DNA of 64,000 nucleotides, taken from contig WSXV01000010.1 in NCBI GenBank assembly GCA_009773475.1, positions 47,824 to 111,823 on the forward strand. The letters are read 5' to 3'. This stretch comes from Desulfobulbaceae bacterium. GTDB lineage: Bacteria > Desulfobacterota > Desulfobulbia > Desulfobulbales > Desulfocapsaceae. Below the pieces are notes generated by a model. That model saw nothing but the letters and a program-made list of their open reading frames with translations. It was not told the origin of the DNA and searched no databases. The position numbers and the translations under genes were made by a program. Below, one piece after another: positions 54,935-64,000 of the stretch (position 1 is the first letter of the stretch; the number at the start of each line of letters is the position of its first letter).

Positions 54935-54955
54935 GCAGGGAATATATTTTCTTTA
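54929..54955 (-). promoter_or_regulatory. Sigma-28 (FliA) promoter of the calcium-binding-repeat gene
   Basis: On the minus strand TAAA (54952-54955), exactly 15 bases, then GCCGATAG (54929-54936), against the consensus TAAA-N15-GCCGATAA. It lies about 107 bases before the ATG at 54822 and points toward it. Confidence 0.82.
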
Positions 54956-54969
54956 GAAAAAAAAAGAAA

Positions 54970-55004
54970 AAAGGCGTTTTTTCATAATAGAAAAAAACGC
55001 CTTT
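54970..55004 (-). terminator. Terminator after the tatA genes
   Basis: AAAGGCGTTTTTT (54970-54982) pairs with AAAAAACGCCTTT (54992-55004) around an 8-base loop. On the minus strand it is followed by a T-rich stretch. It separates tatA from the calcium-binding-repeat gene's promoter. Confidence 0.85.
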
Positions 55005-55064
55005 GTAATAAAAAAGAATGGGGCGGGGGGATGTTGCTTTTTTATGGGGCAGGATCGAGACGAA

Positions 55065-55310
55065 CTATTTGAGGATTTTGCCCAAATCCTTAACCTGTTG
55101 AACCTGTTCTTTCACCGCAGCAACTTCTTTAATACCTGGAATTCCATCTACCAGATCTTTTCCGCCTTTATCTACTTCGCTCAGGCCGTTTTTGAAGGAT
55201 GAAATTGCTTTTCCCAGGCCAGCTCCGATTTCTGGCAATTTTTTTCCACCAAAAACGAGAAAGGCGATACCCAGGATAATAACCAACTCAGGGGTTCCAA
55301 GACCAAACAT
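55065..55310 (-). CDS. tatA: Sec-independent translocase protein TatA/TatE (second gene)
   Basis: Pore-forming subunit of the twin-arginine translocase that exports folded proteins such as the formate dehydrogenase at 61094. The protein has 81 residues: a short N-terminal transmembrane helix (ELVIILGIAFLVFGGKKLPE), the FGGKKLPEIG hinge and an amphipathic helix, then a charged tail. GAGGAG precedes the ATG. It lies 61 bases after a shorter paralogue with the same first ten residues apart from one. Confidence 0.92.
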   Translation of the reverse strand: MFGLGTPELVIILGIAFLVFGGKKLPEIGAGLGKAISSFKNGLSEVDKGGKDLVDGIPGIKEVAAVKEQVQQVKDLGKILK

Positions 55311-55371
55311 ATTATACTCCTCAATGAATGTGGGGGATGAATGCTACAAAGAAAAGCCTGCCGTTTTTCGA

Positions 55372-55560
55372 TCAGGTGGCAGAATCGCTTTTTTTGTCAT
55401 CGTCCAGTTTTTTCTGTGCCTCTTCTTTTTTGGTGGCATCCTTGAAGTTTTTGATTCCCTTGCCGATTCCGGAACCAATTTCAGGAAGTTTGCCCGCGCC
55501 AAAGATTATGACAATAATCACCAGAATAATAACGAGTTCCGGCATTCCAAGTCCAAACAT
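55372..55560 (-). CDS. tatA: Sec-independent translocase protein TatA/TatE (first gene)
   Basis: A 62-residue TatA-type protein ([20 protein letters not shown], then [17 protein letters not shown]) with an acidic-basic tail. It is upstream of the second TatA gene and probably co-transcribed with it. Sequence differences are concentrated in the amphipathic helix and tail (FGAGKL against FGGKKL), so the two may be specialised as TatA- and TatE/TatB-like partners. No tatC is present in the window. Confidence 0.92.
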   Translation of the reverse strand: MFGLGMPELVIILVIIVIIFGAGKLPEIGSGIGKGIKNFKDATKKEEAQKKLDDDKKSDSAT

Positions 55561-55654
55561 GTTTCTACCTCATGTGGTGAATAAATGACAAAGAAATAAA
55601 GCAGAACGAAATATGATCAGCTATCAAAGAATTTAGAGCAGTTCAGCTAGAAAG

Positions 55655-57022
55655 TCAACGATTTCTCGCTGTCAGGATATCGCGGCCGATCTCTTGCATA
55701 CGAGCCAGAATAGACCCTTCATCCAGGGTCAGGAGTTTGCGGTTGTGCATGACCATCCTGCCGTTAATAATGGAATGGATCACATCAGCTCCCCGTGCCG
55801 CATAGACAAGATGCGATGGGATATTGTAAAGGGGAGTCAGGTGCGGTTGGTTGAGGTCAAGCACGATAATGTCTGCCTTTTTACCGACGGTCAGAGTCCC
55901 AATTTCAGATTCTGCCTGCAGACAGGTTGCCCCGCCCAGAGTGGCCATGTGGAGAGTGGTCTCGGCGTTCATGGCAGTGGGATTCATATTGATGACCTTG
56001 TGAAGTTTGGCCGCTGAATTCATTTCGCCGAACATATCCACATCATTGTTGCTGGCGCTGCCATCTGTGCCCAGACCCAGAGTGACCCCGGCTTTTAAGA
56101 GCTGAACCGCCGGCGCTTCTCCGGAGGCCAGCTTCATGTTCGATTCCGGGCAGTGGGCAACCTTGACTCCATGATGAGCGAGAATCTCGATCTCTTTGTC
56201 ATCCAGGATGACGCAATGCACAGCTAATGTCCGGTTATTGAGCAGGCCAAGTCTTTCCAGGTGTTCAACCGGAGTGCATCCGTAGCGCTCCCGGCAGATG
56301 GCCACCTCTGCGGCATTCTCAGAGAGGTGGATCACATAGGGGCAGTTGTGTTTCGTTGCCATTGCGCCCAGTCGTTCCAGAAGATCCGGTGAACAGGTGT
56401 ACACGCCATGGGGGGCGGCAGTGATGGTAATCAGCGGATGATTCTGGTACTGCCCAAACATATCTGCCACATAGGTAAATCCGTTTTCAAGCTCCCCGTA
56501 ATTAGGCGACGGAAAGTCGTACAAGACCTCGCCAATCCAGGCTCGCATCCCTGACTGTTCGGTTGCGCGGGCTACCTCCTTGGCAAAGAGATACATGTCG
56601 CAGAAGCTGGTGGTGCCGGATTTAATCATCTCGGCAATGGAGAGCAGGGCAGAATGGTAGACAATCTCAGGGGTGAGTTTGGCCTCGGCCGGAAAGATGT
56701 GATCTTCCAGCCAGGTCATAAGCGGCAGATCATCGGCCAAGCCCCGGAAACAGGCCATGGGGGCGTGGGTGTGGGTGTTGATCAGTCCCGGCATGATCAG
56801 GCCGTGTTCTTCATGGAGTCGGTGGGCCTCAGGGTAACGGGCAGCAAGCTCATCAGCCTGGCCAATGGCGATGATGCGATCTCCCTGCACGGCCACACCG
56901 CCACCGGCGATGGAGTCCTGTTGGCGGGAGGTGGGCAAGACCCAGAGTCCCGTGATCAGCAGGTCAGCATATTGAGTTGGCGGCATTATCGTCGAGCGAG
57001 GTGGTGCTATTATTTCCGGCAT
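55655..57022 (-). CDS. mtaD: 5'-methylthioadenosine/S-adenosylhomocysteine deaminase
   Basis: Metal-dependent amidohydrolase that deaminates methylthioadenosine or S-adenosylhomocysteine to the inosine form. The protein has 455 residues with the metal motif NTHTHAPM, later H residues (TAAPHGVYTCS; VIHLSENAAEV) and the catalytic Asp in GTDGSASNN. AAGGAG before ATG 57022 supports the long start, although it overlaps the phosphorylase gene by 59 bases; ATG 56986 is an alternative. The neighbouring phosphorylase would act on its product, making a deaminate-then-phosphorolyse salvage route. Confidence 0.9.
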   Translation of the reverse strand: MPEIIAPPRSTIMPPTQYADLLITGLWVLPTSRQQDSIAGGGVAVQGDRIIAIGQADELAARYPEAHRLHEEHGLIMPGLINTHTHAPMACFRGLADDLPLMTWLEDHIFPAEAKLTPEIVYHSALLSIAEMIKSGTTSFCDMYLFAKEVARATEQSGMRAWIGEVLYDFPSPNYGELENGFTYVADMFGQYQNHPLITITAAPHGVYTCSPDLLERLGAMATKHNCPYVIHLSENAAEVAICRERYGCTPVEHLERLGLLNNRTLAVHCVILDDKEIEILAHHGVKVAHCPESNMKLASGEAPAVQLLKAGVTLGLGTDGSASNNDVDMFGEMNSAAKLHKVINMNPTAMNAETTLHMATLGGATCLQAESEIGTLTVGKKADIIVLDLNQPHLTPLYNIPSHLVYAARGADVIHSIINGRMVMHNRKLLTLDEGSILARMQEIGRDILTARNR

Positions 57023-57854
57023 GAATTCTCCTTAGAATTTCAACGATAAGATGTTCAAGCTGGGGCTGAACGGCCATGGCGGCGGCGATGATCTCTTCCA
57101 GAAGAATCGGCTGCATCTGGTCGGGATCATTGACATTAGAGATCACCGAGAGAGCAAGGACATCCATGCCGGCGTGCCGGGCGACAATGATCTCCGGGAT
57201 GGACGACATGCCGACGGCATCGGCACCACAGGCTCGCAGCCAGCGGGTTTCCGCCGGGGTCTCAAGGCTTGGGCCGGGGATGCAGGCATAGACGCCGGTG
57301 ATCACCTTGTCAAGTTTACAGGCTTGTGCGCTTTCCTGGGCAAGGGCTATCAGCGCAGGGGCATAGGGAACCGAAAAATCAGGAAAACGGGGCCCCCAGG
57401 CCTCCACATTGGGGCCGCGCAGGGGATTGTCGCCCAGCAGGTTCAGGTGGTCGCGAAAAATCATGATCGAACCGGGAGCAATGGCCGGATTGAGGCCGCC
57501 CGCCGCATTGGTCAGGATCAGGGTGTGGACTCCGAGCAAGGAGAGGACGCGGATGGGAAAGGCCACTTCCTTGCTGGAGTAGCCTTCATAGCAATGGAAA
57601 CGTCCCTGCAGGATGATCACCGGGGTTCCGTGTAGATGGCCGACAATCAGATTACCCTGATGGCTGCTCACCGTCGATGCCGGAAAGTTCGGGATATCAC
57701 CGTATGATAAGATCAGTGAGGCCTGTACCTGTTCGGCCAGATCACCCAGTCCTGTGCCTAGTTGGATGACAATGGACGGAATAGATGGCAACCGATCTCG
57801 CAGAAAGATGACGCATTCTTCAACCTTTTTCAGATAATCATTTTTTTCGGTCAT
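56964..57854 (-). CDS. Purine nucleoside phosphorylase (trimeric type)
   Basis: Cleaves purine nucleosides with phosphate. The protein has 296 residues with the trimeric-PNP signatures: the phosphate-binding QGRFHCYEGY, TNAAGGLNPAI and the nucleoside-site GPSLETPAETRWLRACGADA with VGMSS. It is probably specific for inosine-type or methylthioinosine substrates given its partner mtaD, with which it overlaps by 59 bases. The substrate is inference. ATG 57854 is its only good start. Confidence 0.92.
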   Translation of the reverse strand: MTEKNDYLKKVEECVIFLRDRLPSIPSIVIQLGTGLGDLAEQVQASLILSYGDIPNFPASTVSSHQGNLIVGHLHGTPVIILQGRFHCYEGYSSKEVAFPIRVLSLLGVHTLILTNAAGGLNPAIAPGSIMIFRDHLNLLGDNPLRGPNVEAWGPRFPDFSVPYAPALIALAQESAQACKLDKVITGVYACIPGPSLETPAETRWLRACGADAVGMSSIPEIIVARHAGMDVLALSVISNVNDPDQMQPILLEEIIAAAMAVQPQLEHLIVEILRRIHAGNNSTTSLDDNAANSIC

Positions 57855-58040
57855 TTTTGCATTTCGCTACTTGTTACTAATAAAGGTGTTTTTGCAAGCG
57901 GGATTAATCCTGGCAATTTGGTTCGATGTTTAAGACAGGTCGCGATCATAAAGCCACCATGTCTGTACTCTGTAAAGTAGAACTCAGGGTTCCGTAATAA
58001 TTATAAGAACTCAATATGTTGGAAATCTTTGTACCGTTCA

Positions 58041-58088
58041 AATCAAACAACAAAGGCCCTTCTTGCGAAGAGCCTTTGTTGTTTGATT
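58041..58088. terminator. Terminator after ndk
   Basis: AATCAAACAACAAAGGC (58041-58057) and GCCTTTGTTGTTTGATT (58072-58088) form a perfect 17-bp stem with a 14-base loop, directly after the ndk stop. Confidence 0.88.
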
Positions 58089-58100
58089 TGGAATAATGAA

Positions 58101-58514
58101 TTACACCAGTTCCAGTGCGCTGAAGAAATAAGGAATCTCGAAAGCAGCGGTCTCCGGGGCGTCGGAGCCGTGTGAGGAATTCTCCTCAATATTGACGGCG
58201 AAATCCTTGCGGATGGTCCCCGGTTCAGCATTGGCCGGATTAGTTGCGCCCATCAGGGTGCGCCAGTCAGCGATGGCATTTTCTTTCTCCAGGCAGAGTA
58301 CGATTACCGGGCTGCGAGACATGAATGCACACAGGTCGTTAAAGAAGGGGCGTTCTTTGTGAACAGAGTAGAAGCCTTCAGCCTGGATTCTGCTGAGCTT
58401 GATCTTCTTCATGCCAACAATGTTGAAGCCATTTGATTCAATGCGGTCCAGAATTTTACCGGCCAGCTTGCGCTCGACTGCGTCCGGCTTGATGATTGCG
58501 AATGTACGTTCCAT
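58101..58514 (-). CDS. ndk: Nucleoside diphosphate kinase
   Basis: Balances nucleoside triphosphate pools by phosphate transfer through a histidine. The 137 residues match the family length. It opens [20 protein letters not shown]. The active histidine is H115 in [10 protein letters not shown], and the nucleotide-site [20 protein letters not shown] is intact. GGAGGA is well placed before the ATG. A strong terminator follows, so it is a single-gene unit. Confidence 0.98.
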   Translation of the reverse strand: MERTFAIIKPDAVERKLAGKILDRIESNGFNIVGMKKIKLSRIQAEGFYSVHKERPFFNDLCAFMSRSPVIVLCLEKENAIADWRTLMGATNPANAEPGTIRKDFAVNIEENSSHGSDAPETAAFEIPYFFSALELV

Positions 58515-58777
58515 GTGTTCCTCCGATGAGTGTTAGTAGTAATCCTGTTTTCAGGTTGATTTAAAAATGAGAACGTTCTTGATAGCATTCCGGTCCGAAG
58601 GTTGTCAAGTTTTTTGGCCGGAGTGACAAGCATGGGTTGATTTCATTCACTATCACTGTCCTGTATATAAATGGAGGAAAACAAGGTCCGTTAAGGGTTG
58701 ACGACTTCGGCCTCTCACTGTACTCCTTGTGTTGCTCGTCTGGCCTTGTTCAAATTTTCCCTAAAAAGTCCCTAAAG

Positions 58778-59467
58778 TTAGCTCTCATCACTACTGAGAA
58801 AGCGATAGATCACAGCGCCAAGCATCCCGCCAATGATGGGAGCTACCCAGAACAGCCAGAGTTGGGCAATCGCCCAGTCGCCGACAAACAGGGCAACACC
58901 GGTGCTGCGGGCAGGATTCACCGAGGTGTTAGTTACCGGAATGCTGATTAGATGGATAAGGGTCAGGCAGAGGCCAATGGAAATAGGTGCGAAGCCCTGC
59001 GGCGCACGCTTGTCAGTGCTGCCCATGATGACGATGAGAAACATCATGGTCATGACGACTTCAGTTATCAGAGCCGCAAACATACTATAGCCGCCTGGCG
59101 AATGGGCACCATAGCCGTTTGAGGCAAAACCTGCGGAGAGTTCAAAGCCGGCCTTGCCGCTGGCAATAAGGTACAGAACTCCACCTGCAACAACGCCGCC
59201 TAACACCTGGGCTATAATGTAGGGCAGCAAATCTTTTGCCGGGAAACGACCGCCGGCCCACAGGCCAAAGGAAACCGCCGGGTTAAGATGACATCCGGAT
59301 ATGTGGCCGATGGTGAAGGCCATTGTGAGGACGGTCAGGCCAAATGCCAGTGAAACGCCTAACAGTCCGATGCCGACATTAGGAAACGCCGCTGCTAAAA
59401 CAGCACTCCCGCATCCACCAAGGACTAACCAGAAGGTTCCAAAAAATTCCGCACCATACTTTTTCAT
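58778..59467 (-). CDS. aqpZ: Aquaporin (AqpZ type)
   Basis: Water channel of the MIP family. From ATG 59467 (AAGGAGGAA upstream) it has 229 residues; an in-frame upstream start would add 12 residues. Six transmembrane helices and both NPA boxes are present ([11 protein letters not shown] and [12 protein letters not shown]). The second-box Arg is kept and the selectivity region ([12 protein letters not shown]) has the His/Cys pattern of water-selective AqpZ rather than glycerol channels. It is a single gene. Confidence 0.94.
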   Translation of the reverse strand: MKKYGAEFFGTFWLVLGGCGSAVLAAAFPNVGIGLLGVSLAFGLTVLTMAFTIGHISGCHLNPAVSFGLWAGGRFPAKDLLPYIIAQVLGGVVAGGVLYLIASGKAGFELSAGFASNGYGAHSPGGYSMFAALITEVVMTMMFLIVIMGSTDKRAPQGFAPISIGLCLTLIHLISIPVTNTSVNPARSTGVALFVGDWAIAQLWLFWVAPIIGGMLGAVIYRFLSSDES

Positions 59468-59698
59468 ACGTTCCTCCTTTGCTTTCTTGATTTTGATGTG
59501 CAACGGAGAGTTGCGTCTTGACGCCGTTGCGCTTACTGAACAAAAGGGAGTTCCCTGTTGTTGATTAGGATGGATTGTGTCGGCCCCACGCCCTCACCAT
59601 GCAACGATATGTCTGTCACTTATGGGCAAACATTCCAAGGAATGGGTCCACCAGACTGTAGTTGCCATCGTTCGGGGAAGCCAAATTGATAGCTGCGA

Positions 59699-60265
59699 CT
59701 ATTTTTTCTTGCGAATTGCTGAGGCCTCAAATCCATAAGCACGCAGTATCTTTTGCCCTTCGGGAGACAAAATAAGCATGGCCAGTCTCCATGCCTCAGT
59801 CGATGCTCCATTGCGGACTAAAAGGCCGTAAGCAGCTCCTACAGAAAGATTTTCAGGGATTGTAATTCTTTTTGAGCCAGGACAGCGTTGGTACAGTGGG
59901 TGAGGAAGATGGCTGCCTTTTTCTCGGCCATTACCCAACCATACTGGCTACGGCCTTCGGGAGCCTTGATACTGACTGGCCCACCAGTGAGTTGGAGTGC
60001 CTTTGGGCGGTCAATATCTGCAAAAGCAAACACATCAGGGGTTCCACCTTCTGCTATGGCCTTTCTCGACAGGCCGCTGGAGCCGAATTCTGTGGGAACT
60101 TTTTTCGAATAGTTTTTTACATGGGAGGCCGTCACTTCATCCATGGCTCCTTTCAAACTTCCAGTCGCATAAATAGTAGGGGCTCGCCGATTCAGAACAA
60201 GGCGCTGAAAGCACTAAAGGAGCTGCCAATGTCAAACACTTTATATAGATTTTTCGTGAATTTCT
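59699..60265 (-). pseudogene. Decayed molybdate/tungstate-binding protein gene (ModA-like)
   Basis: Pieces in different frames together spell a ModA-type periplasmic binding protein. One frame gives a signal-peptide-like stretch (IYIKCLTLAAPLVLSAPCSE). A shift leads to PTIYATGSLKGAMDEV and on through FGSSGLSRKAIAEGGTPDVF to NAVLAQKELQSLKI. A second shift leads to IPENLSVGAAYGLLVRNGAS and LSPEGQKILRAYGF. At least two frameshifts and a missing central segment of about 80 residues show it is non-functional. It lies beside a Mo/W-dependent formate dehydrogenase gene, which suggests a lost cofactor-metal importer. A nearby intact copy elsewhere in the genome is likely. Confidence 0.72.
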
Positions 60266-61093
60266 CAAATTGGTTGTAATGGATAGTGCATGACGGAGTA
60301 ACAGTCATTATTGTAACAAGCTCATTATACCCTACGATTTCTAAGTTTATCCTGTGAGGTTTTTGAAACGATGGCTGCGCATTCCTTCTTTATTTGACAG
60401 AAAAGTGCATTTTCTCAAAGCATATCTGCTGTGACCAATAAATACAATGTTGTCAGGGAAAAAATGCTGAATCCTTTGGTAAGGAAATAGAAAATATACA
60501 GACAAAGAAACATAAGTTATGCTGAAACCCTCTCGTTGTCTGTATTGGTCAGGATTGGTTTGTTTTTAGCATTATCGTTGACACCAGAGAATGACCGTTT
60601 ATAAATTTACCCATGCGCTGTTGTTTCAACATAACATTTCGGTTTTTCTTACCATAAACTCTTTGTTGTGTTCAATTATTGTTGCACCTCTAAAAAAGAT
60701 TTTCACTCCTTTTTGCAAACCGTTACCCATTCAAAACCCTCACCATGCATCCATTGTGTAGGTATATTGCTTACAAATATATCAGCAATCTGCTCACATA
60801 AGAAAAAGGAATCTGCTGATGTATTTTCTATCTTCCTGAGATATATAATTTTTCGAGATTCTGACTAGGAAACCATCCCCTTGCTGTCTGCAGGGTGCGG
60901 GTTCCTTTCATTTTCGTGTCATGGACAAAGGCTGTTTTACTGCGTCCGTGACAAGGTCACGCTTTCCTCGCGTTTTTATGTTTGGAAAGAAAGGGGGTGG
61001 AAGGCGTGATTAGCTATGGGATACGGTCCGGTACAGTTGTGCCGGGCTTCACACTTCTTACCTCACTTGTGATACACAAGAAAGGAGTCTTCA
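60266..61093. other. Long AT-rich gene-free stretch before the formate dehydrogenase
   Basis: About 830 bases without a supported gene. CGTGAC-AAG-GTCACG (60947-60961), a perfect inverted repeat, is a candidate regulator site. CCGGTACA-GT-TGTGCCGG (61028-61045) is a hairpin in the leader. AAAGGAG lies just before the ATG at 61094. I saw no clear sigma-54, FNR or molybdenum-cofactor riboswitch signature. Confidence 0.5.
60947..60961. promoter_or_regulatory. Inverted repeat upstream of the formate dehydrogenase gene
   Basis: CGTGAC-AAG-GTCACG, two perfect 6-base arms with a 3-base centre, 133 bases before the start codon. Its GTGAC/GTCAC arms resemble sites of the Crp/Fnr family but with a shorter spacer. 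The role is unknown. Confidence 0.4.
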
Positions 61094-64000
61094 ATGGGAG
61101 TATCAAGGCGGGATTTTCTAAAACTGTCAGGCGGCACCGTGCTGGTCGCATCGCTTGGCGTCAACCTCAACCCTGCAAAGGCCTATGCCCAGGAATTGAG
61201 GATCAAGAACGCCAAGCAGACGACGACTGTATGTCCTTACTGTTCCGTAGGGTGTGGCATCATCGTCTACCAGGAAAATGGCAAGATCATCAACACCGAG
61301 GGCGATCCTGATCATCCAATCAGTGAAGGCGCACTCTGCGCCAAGGGTTCTTCGGTTATCCAGCTTGTCAACAACGAGACGCGTGTACCTAAACCGTTAT
61401 ATCGCGAGCCCGGTGGAACGGCTTGGAAGCAAGTGGAGTGGGATTGGGCACTGGACAGAATCGCCCGTCTGGTCAAAGACTCCCGGGATAAAAACTTCAA
61501 GACAGTCAAGAAAGCCAAGGTGAAGGAAAAGCAACCTGATGGCACCGAGATTATGGTCGAGAAGGAATTTGTAGTCAACCGGACGGACAGCATCGCCCAC
61601 ATCGGCAGCGCCGCCCTTGACAATGAGGAGTGCTTCATTCTGCAGAAACTTGTCCGGTCCTGGGGCCTGGTGTATGTTGAACACCAGGCGCGTATCTGAC
61701 ACAGCGCAACTGTTGCGGCTCTGGCAGAGTCGTTCGGACGCGGTGCAATGACAAATCACTGGATTGACCTGAAAAACGCCAACGTTATCCTGGCGATGGG
61801 TAGCAATCCTGCCTCTAATCATCCGGTTTCAATGAAGTGGATTAAACGCGCCCAGGATAAGGGTGCGAAGCTCATCTGTGTAGACCCACGTTTCACACAG
61901 ACTGCTGCAAAAGCAGATCTTTACGCTCCCCTTCGTTCCGGAACGGACCTCGCCTTCCTCGGCGGGATGATCAAATACATTCTTGACAACAACCTCTACT
62001 TCAAAGAATACGTTGTCAATTACACCAATGCCTCCTACCTGGTCAACCCTGACTTCAAGGGCCCGGCGGAACTGGACGGCCTGTTTTCCGGGTTCAATGC
62101 GGAGACAAAAAAATATGACAAGGCAACCTGGTCCTTCCAGAAGGACGAGGCGGGCCTAGCCCTGAAAGATCCCACCCTGGAAGATCCGAACTGCGTATTT
62201 CAGCTTCTGAAAAAACAATACGCCCGTTACACTCCGGAAAAAGTTGTTAACATTACCGGAACTCCCATGGATAAGCTGATGGCGGTTTACAAGCTATTCG
62301 GATCCACTGGTAAACCAAACCAGGCTGGTACCGAGTGCTATGCCATGGGCTGGACTCAGCACACCGTCGGCACCCAGAACATCAGGGCCATGACAATTAT
62401 TCAAGTACTGCTCGGCAACATGGGGATCGCAGGCGGCGGTATCAACGCCCTGCGTGGTGAGGCCAACGTGCAAGGCTCCACCGATCAGGGACTTCTGTTC
62501 CATATTCTGCCTGGCTACAACCCAGTACCAAACGCATCTCAAGTTGACCTTGCGACCTACATCAAGGACAACACCCCCACCACCAAAGAACCAAAGAGCG
62601 TTAACTGGTGGGGCAATCGCAATAAATACATCACAAGCTACCTTAAGGCCAATTACGGCGCCGCAGGGACCAAGGAAAATGATTTTGGTTACTCCTGGAT
62701 GCCTAAGCTGGACGTGGGCATGAACGCCTCGTGGCTGACGATCTTCGACAAGATGTACAAGGGAGAATTTGAAGGTTTCTTCGCCTGGGGTCAGAACCCG
62801 GCCTGTTCGGGAGCGAACTCCAACAAGACCCGCCAGGCCATGACCAAGCTCAAATGGCTGGTGAACGTCAACCTCTTCGACAACGAGACCGGCTCCTTTT
62901 GGCGTGGACCGGGCATGGTTCCCAAGGATATCCAAACCGAAGTCTTCATGCTGCCGTGCTGCTCATCCATGGAAAAAGAAGGGAGTATCTCCAACTCGGG
63001 ACGTTGGGCCCAGTGGCGTTACAAGGCCGTAGAGCCCATCGGCCAGTCATTGCCCGATGCTGAGATCATTAACGAGCTCTTTTTTAAGGTCAAGGAGCTT
63101 TATAAGAAAGAAGGCGGCGCCTACTCCGATCCGATCATGAACCTGACTTGGAACTACGGGGAAAAGGACGCTACCGGCAAGATCAAGCATGTCGATATTA
63201 ATAGCATCGCCAAAGAGATTAATGGCTACTGGCTTGAAGATGTCTATGACACCAAGGTTGATCCACCGAAACTCATCGGCAAGAAAGGGGATCTGGTAAC
63301 CAGTTTCCCTTCACTGCAGGCTGACGGAACCACCTCGTGTGGCAATTGGATCTACTGCAATTCCTATATCCTGAAGGATGGCAAAGAGGTGAACATGATG
63401 AAGCGGCGGGGCAAGGATGACCCCACCGGTCTTGGACTCTACCCGGGATGGTCTTGGGCATGGCCTGTAAACCGTCGGATCATCTATAACCGTGCCTCAG
63501 TAGACCAGCAGGGCCAACCGTGGGATTCAACCCGGCCGCTCCTCAAATGGAACGCCACAAAGCTCGCCCCAACCGGCAAGCCAGGTGTATGGGAGGGTGA
63601 CATTCCCGACGGTCCAGCACCACCAATGGGTGACGCAGCCGGTAAATTGCCTTTCATCATGAAGCCAGACGGAGTTGCATCAATCTTCGGGCCAGGCCTT
63701 GTTGAGGGACCGTTCCCGGAACATTATGAAGCCGTGGAGTGTCCGCTCGAAGAAAACGCCATGTCCAAGCAGCGGATCAATCCGACCATCAAGATCTTTG
63801 GTGACAAGATTGATGCCTCTTTCTCCTGCGACGCACGTTTTCCATATGTTTGCAGCACCTACCGGGTGGCGGAACACTGGCAGACTGGTTTAATGACGCG
63901 TCACTGTTCCTGGCTGCTTGAAATGCAGCCCCAGAACTTCGTGGAAATGAGTATCGAGCTGGCGAAGGAGTTGAAGATCACCAATGGTGAGCCGGTTGTC
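61094..64000 (+). CDS. fdnG: Formate dehydrogenase major subunit, selenocysteine and Tat-exported (partial)
   Basis: Molybdenum or tungsten enzyme oxidising formate in the periplasm. The start MGVSRRDFLKLSGG has a twin-arginine signal (R5, R6). A 4Fe-4S site is formed by C47, C50, C54 and C82. The in-frame TGA at 61697-61699 (codon 202) reads as selenocysteine: the context QARI-U-HSATVAAL, then FGRGAMTNHW, matches FdnG-type enzymes exactly, and the frame stays open for more than 2300 bases after it to the window end. Continuing motifs (NVILAMGSNPASNHPVS; GNMGIAGGGINALRGEANVQ) confirm the family. The 3' end lies beyond the window; iron-sulfur and cytochrome subunit genes may follow. Confidence 0.95.
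61697..61742 (+). promoter_or_regulatory. SECIS-like hairpin directing selenocysteine insertion
   Basis: Directly after the TGA is a stem-loop with GTTGC-GGCTCT-GGCA, matching the apical layout of E. coli fdh SECIS elements (GTTGC-AGGTCT-GCA). It is inside the coding sequence, as required for bacterial SelB-dependent read-through. The exact pairing was not computed. Confidence 0.65.

Noticed and set aside
60266..61093. Molybdenum-cofactor riboswitch or FNR site before the formate dehydrogenase
   Set aside because: Only a short inverted repeat (CGTGAC/GTCACG) and a small hairpin are visible; neither matches the known riboswitch core or an FNR box.

Overview
The window looks like chromosomal DNA of an anaerobic, flagellated Desulfobacterota bacterium, probably a Desulfobulbales relative. 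This is an inference from gene content: a B12-dependent (oxygen-independent) ribonucleotide reductase, a selenocysteine- and Tat-type formate dehydrogenase, a DUF4390-NtrY-NtrX set, a NifX-like/DUF134 pair and sigma-54-type flagellar promoters. No rRNA, tRNA, CRISPR array, phage block or intact insertion sequence was seen.

Layout. 1-18768 (minus strand) is a flagellar export, hook and basal-body cluster. In transcription order it reads: a large periplasmic TPR protein, flgB, flgC, fliE, fliF, fliG, fliH, fliI, fliJ, a MotE-like gene, fliK, flgD, flgE, fliL, fliM, fliN, fliO, fliP, fliQ. 19211-22742 (plus) is a chemotaxis signal-termination block: CheY, two CheX-type phosphatases and a 602-aa protein with two more CheX-like units and a degenerate receiver. 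23387-26889 holds nrdJ, a SEC-C protein, a frameshifted VanZ-like gene and a small orphan. 26977-32459 (minus) holds hemB and ntrX-ntrY-DUF4390. 32942-33803 is a NifX-like/DUF134 pair. 34098-42687 (minus) holds prfC and a tetR-adaptor-RND-TolC efflux operon. 43229-50530 is mixed metabolism and repair: rhodanese-MBL, bioD, CYTH, K+ channel, MBL hydrolase, rmuC, PilZ. 50683-59467 (minus) holds dacB, trpB2, a Ca-binding-repeat protein, two tatA, an MTA/SAH deaminase with a purine nucleoside phosphorylase, ndk and an aquaporin. 59699-61093 is a decayed molybdate/tungstate-binding gene and non-coding DNA. From 61094 runs a selenocysteine formate dehydrogenase that is cut by the window end.

The most unusual feature is a dispersed two-hairpin repeat. 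Five unrelated minus-strand genes (fliQ, fliE, prfC, the efflux adaptor and the K+ channel) end exactly inside the same conserved block, whose TAG is their stop codon. Between two conserved arms lies a 13-bp stem. Eight of its base pairs differ at every locus yet stay perfectly complementary. Three loci carry clear tandem units with a 118-121 bp period (three copies at the left edge), and a fourth carries a second, interrupted unit. A diverged copy in the opposite orientation lies between fliL and fliM.

Regulation can be read in places. Near-perfect sigma-28 promoters (TAAA-N15-GCCGATA) precede the double-CheX protein and the Ca-binding-repeat protein, which puts both in the motility regulon. 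Sigma-54-like sites precede the TPR/flgB operon and fliL. A perfect palindrome covers the tetR start codon. A three-hairpin, terminator-ended candidate small RNA with GGA loops lies between flgE and fliL.
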